Assembly (NCBI GenBank): GCA_024278255.1
Contig: JAJRTP010000538.1
Span: 1-6,184 of the forward strand
DNA length: 6,184 nucleotides
Reading direction: 5' to 3'
DNA from: Chloroflexota bacterium
GTDB taxonomy: Bacteria; Chloroflexota; Anaerolineae; Promineifilales; Promineifilaceae
Within the stretch, counting starts at the first letter, position 1, and every line of letters begins with the position of its first letter. Positions 4,911-6,184 of this stretch are shown here, in pieces. The notes beneath the pieces are model-generated. The model made no database searches. It saw only the letters and a program-made list of their open reading frames with translations, and was not told the origin of the DNA. A program made the translations under genes and the position numbers.

Positions 4911-6184
4911 ATGGACAGCGCAAAGTTTGTCAGTTTCAGCAGCGATCAGGATTTAGACCAGCTACCGGCCGGAGAGGTTTTTACAGCGACGTGGCGGGTG
5001 CGTAATACCGGCAGCACGACGTGGGGGGACGGCTACAACGTTGTCCACATTCACGCCAACGAAGGCAGTACCCTGATGACCGAAAAAGCCAGCTATCCAT
5101 TGACCGAAGTCGCTTCCCTGTCCAGCGTGCGGCCGGGAGACGAGGTGGAAATCAGCTTGCCAATGACAGCGCCGGCCCCGCGCAGCAAGCGATATTTCAC
5201 CGATTGGCAGTTGCAAAACCCGGCCGGTGAGCTATTCGGCGAAGTAATCTGGCTACGGGTGGTGACGACAAAGCCAAAAGATACACCGCCCCCCACCGGT
5301 TTGCGGGAGAGCAACAGCCAATATATTGATGACGACACCATCCCTGATGGCACGCCGCTGGAGGAAGGTACCGCATTTATCAAAAATTGGGCGGTAAAGA
5401 ATACGGGCAAACGTAAATGGAACAAGGCTTACCGTCTGGTATTTGTCAATGGCGACCGGGAGATGAGCGGCTCTATGACGCATACTGTGCCGGCGGCAGT
5501 TCCCGGCGAAGAGGTCATTCTCTCCATCCCCATGACAGCCCCGCCCGCCCGAAATGAGCCATACATCAGCTCCTGGCGGCTGCACGATGACCGGAATGTG
5601 CCTTTTGGCGATCATTTTTGGGTGAAAATTTTTTCCACGGCCAGGATAGATGGTTTTGGCATCCAGCCGTATTCGCAAAATGACCCGCGCTGGAAAAACA
5701 ACATTTTAGGTACAGGGCCGCGCACGATGAGCGAATTCGGCTGTCTGGTCTCTTCTTTTGCCATGATGTTAAGTGCTTACGGGGAAAATATGACGCCCTG
5801 GGAACTGGATCAGAAACTGCTGCAAATGCCGCCGGGGCAGGGCTTTGACGGTTCCAACGTCTATTTTGCTGCGCCTGCTTTTCTGATCGGGCACATTAAA
5901 TTTCATGGCAACTGGAAGCCCCGCCCGGAAACAGGGGCCACGTTTGCTCAATTTGACCCCAACCTGATTGCCCGCATTGACCAGGAATTGCAGAATGGGC
6001 AGGCGGTGCTGGTGCAGGTAGACCGCAACCCCACCAATCCTTACAACATTTCGGTGGAGCAGCATTGGGTGTACGTGCTGGGGCGGCAGGGGGAGGATTA
6101 TCTGATTTTGGACCCGATTGACGGCCGTCCCGTGTCCTTGCTGGCCAAGTATGGGGCGCAAACCAGGGCGCAAACGTCGGCGGA
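4911..6184 (+). CDS. Protein with two NBR1-type Ig-like domains and a C39-like cysteine peptidase domain (3' end missing)
   Basis: The first 424 codons are present and the frame is open to the window edge. Residues about 5-118 form an NBR1-type Ig-like domain (FTATWRVRNTGSTTWGDGY near 24-42). Residues about 136-241 form a second (FIKNWAVKNTGKRKWNKAY at 156-174; IPMTAPPARNEPYISSWRL at 206-224), after a proline-rich linker (KPKDTPPPTG). A Peptidase_C39_2-like domain follows from about 251. YSQNDPRWK holds Q256 (oxyanion side chain), FGCLVSSFAMML the presumed nucleophile C278, HWVYVLG the histidine H385, and LDPIDG the aspartate D401. All papain-type catalytic positions are therefore present. 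No signal peptide or membrane segment precedes the first Ig domain, so cytoplasmic location or non-classical export is implied. The substrate is unknown, and a further C-terminal domain may lie beyond the window. Confidence 0.85.
   Translation, partial: MDSAKFVSFSSDQDLDQLPAGEVFTATWRVRNTGSTTWGDGYNVVHIHANEGSTLMTEKASYPLTEVASLSSVRPGDEVEISLPMTAPAPRSKRYFTDWQLQNPAGELFGEVIWLRVVTTKPKDTPPPTGLRESNSQYIDDDTIPDGTPLEEGTAFIKNWAVKNTGKRKWNKAYRLVFVNGDREMSGSMTHTVPAAVPGEEVILSIPMTAPPARNEPYISSWRLHDDRNVPFGDHFWVKIFSTARIDGFGIQPYSQNDPRWKNNILGTGPRTMSEFGCLVSSFAMMLSAYGENMTPWELDQKLLQMPPGQGFDGSNVYFAAPAFLIGHIKFHGNWKPRPETGATFAQFDPNLIARIDQELQNGQAVLVQVDRNPTNPYNISVEQHWVYVLGRQGEDYLILDPIDGRPVSLLAKYGAQTRAQTSA

Larger units (their letters stand above)
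580..6128. repeat. Iterated octamer palindrome ACGGCCGT (nine dispersed copies)
   Basis: Exact copies begin at 580, 1470, 1539, 3107, 3580, 4344, 4644, 4782 and 6121. A random octamer is expected about 0.1 times in a window of this length. All nine lie inside genes and are read in all three phases: as Gly-Arg, as Arg-Pro, and as Thr-Ala-Val. Protein constraint therefore does not explain them. The core CGGCCG occurs at least 18 times, five of them within CCGGCCGG. Confidence 0.8.

Noticed and set aside
5253..6173. Two minus-strand open frames (5253-5678 and 5769-6173) opposite the Ig/peptidase gene
   Set aside because: The plus-strand frame has clear domain motifs and catalytic residues throughout; the minus-strand products have none.

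Overview
The window holds two complete genes and one cut off by the right edge, all on the + strand: rpoB (107-4048), a small class I SAM-dependent methyltransferase (4155-4796), and a protein with two NBR1-type Ig-like domains followed by a C39-like cysteine peptidase domain (4911 to the edge). The likely source is a member of the Chloroflexota, probably Anaerolineae or a relative. This rests on the style of the RpoB N-terminus, the pairing of NBR1-type Ig with C39-like domains, and A/T-variable heptamer repeats between genes. It is an impression from memory, not a database result.

Layout. Positions 1-106 are a leader without a supported gene; they hold a near-perfect 20-bp palindrome and an AGGG ribosome binding site. 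rpoB fills 107-4048. Downstream come a five-unit heptamer array (CAGTNNN), a strong intrinsic terminator, a 21-bp palindrome, and the methyltransferase. After that lie a pyrimidine-rich spacer with a possible TACAAT -10 box, a second five-unit heptamer array (ACCGNNN), and a strong AGGAGG site that the array touches. The Ig/peptidase gene then runs off the window.

How the genes relate. RpoB is the essential beta subunit of RNA polymerase. It is terminated as a unit, and rpoC is not found in the next 2.1 kb, so the usual rpoB-rpoC pairing is broken here. The methyltransferase and the Ig/peptidase protein have no obvious functional link to RpoB or to each other.

Main points of interest. (1) RpoB carries two insertions compared with E. 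coli: about 50 residues resembling a beta-prime-type module, and about 150 Trp-rich residues with three tandem 25-26-residue repeats. (2) The palindrome ACGGCCGT occurs nine times in 6.2 kb, in all three reading-frame phases, like the HIP1 iterated palindrome of cyanobacteria. (3) Two heptamer arrays share one design (fixed tetramer plus variable, mostly A/T triplet) but have different tetramers. (4) The Ig/peptidase protein begins directly with its first Ig domain and has no signal peptide.
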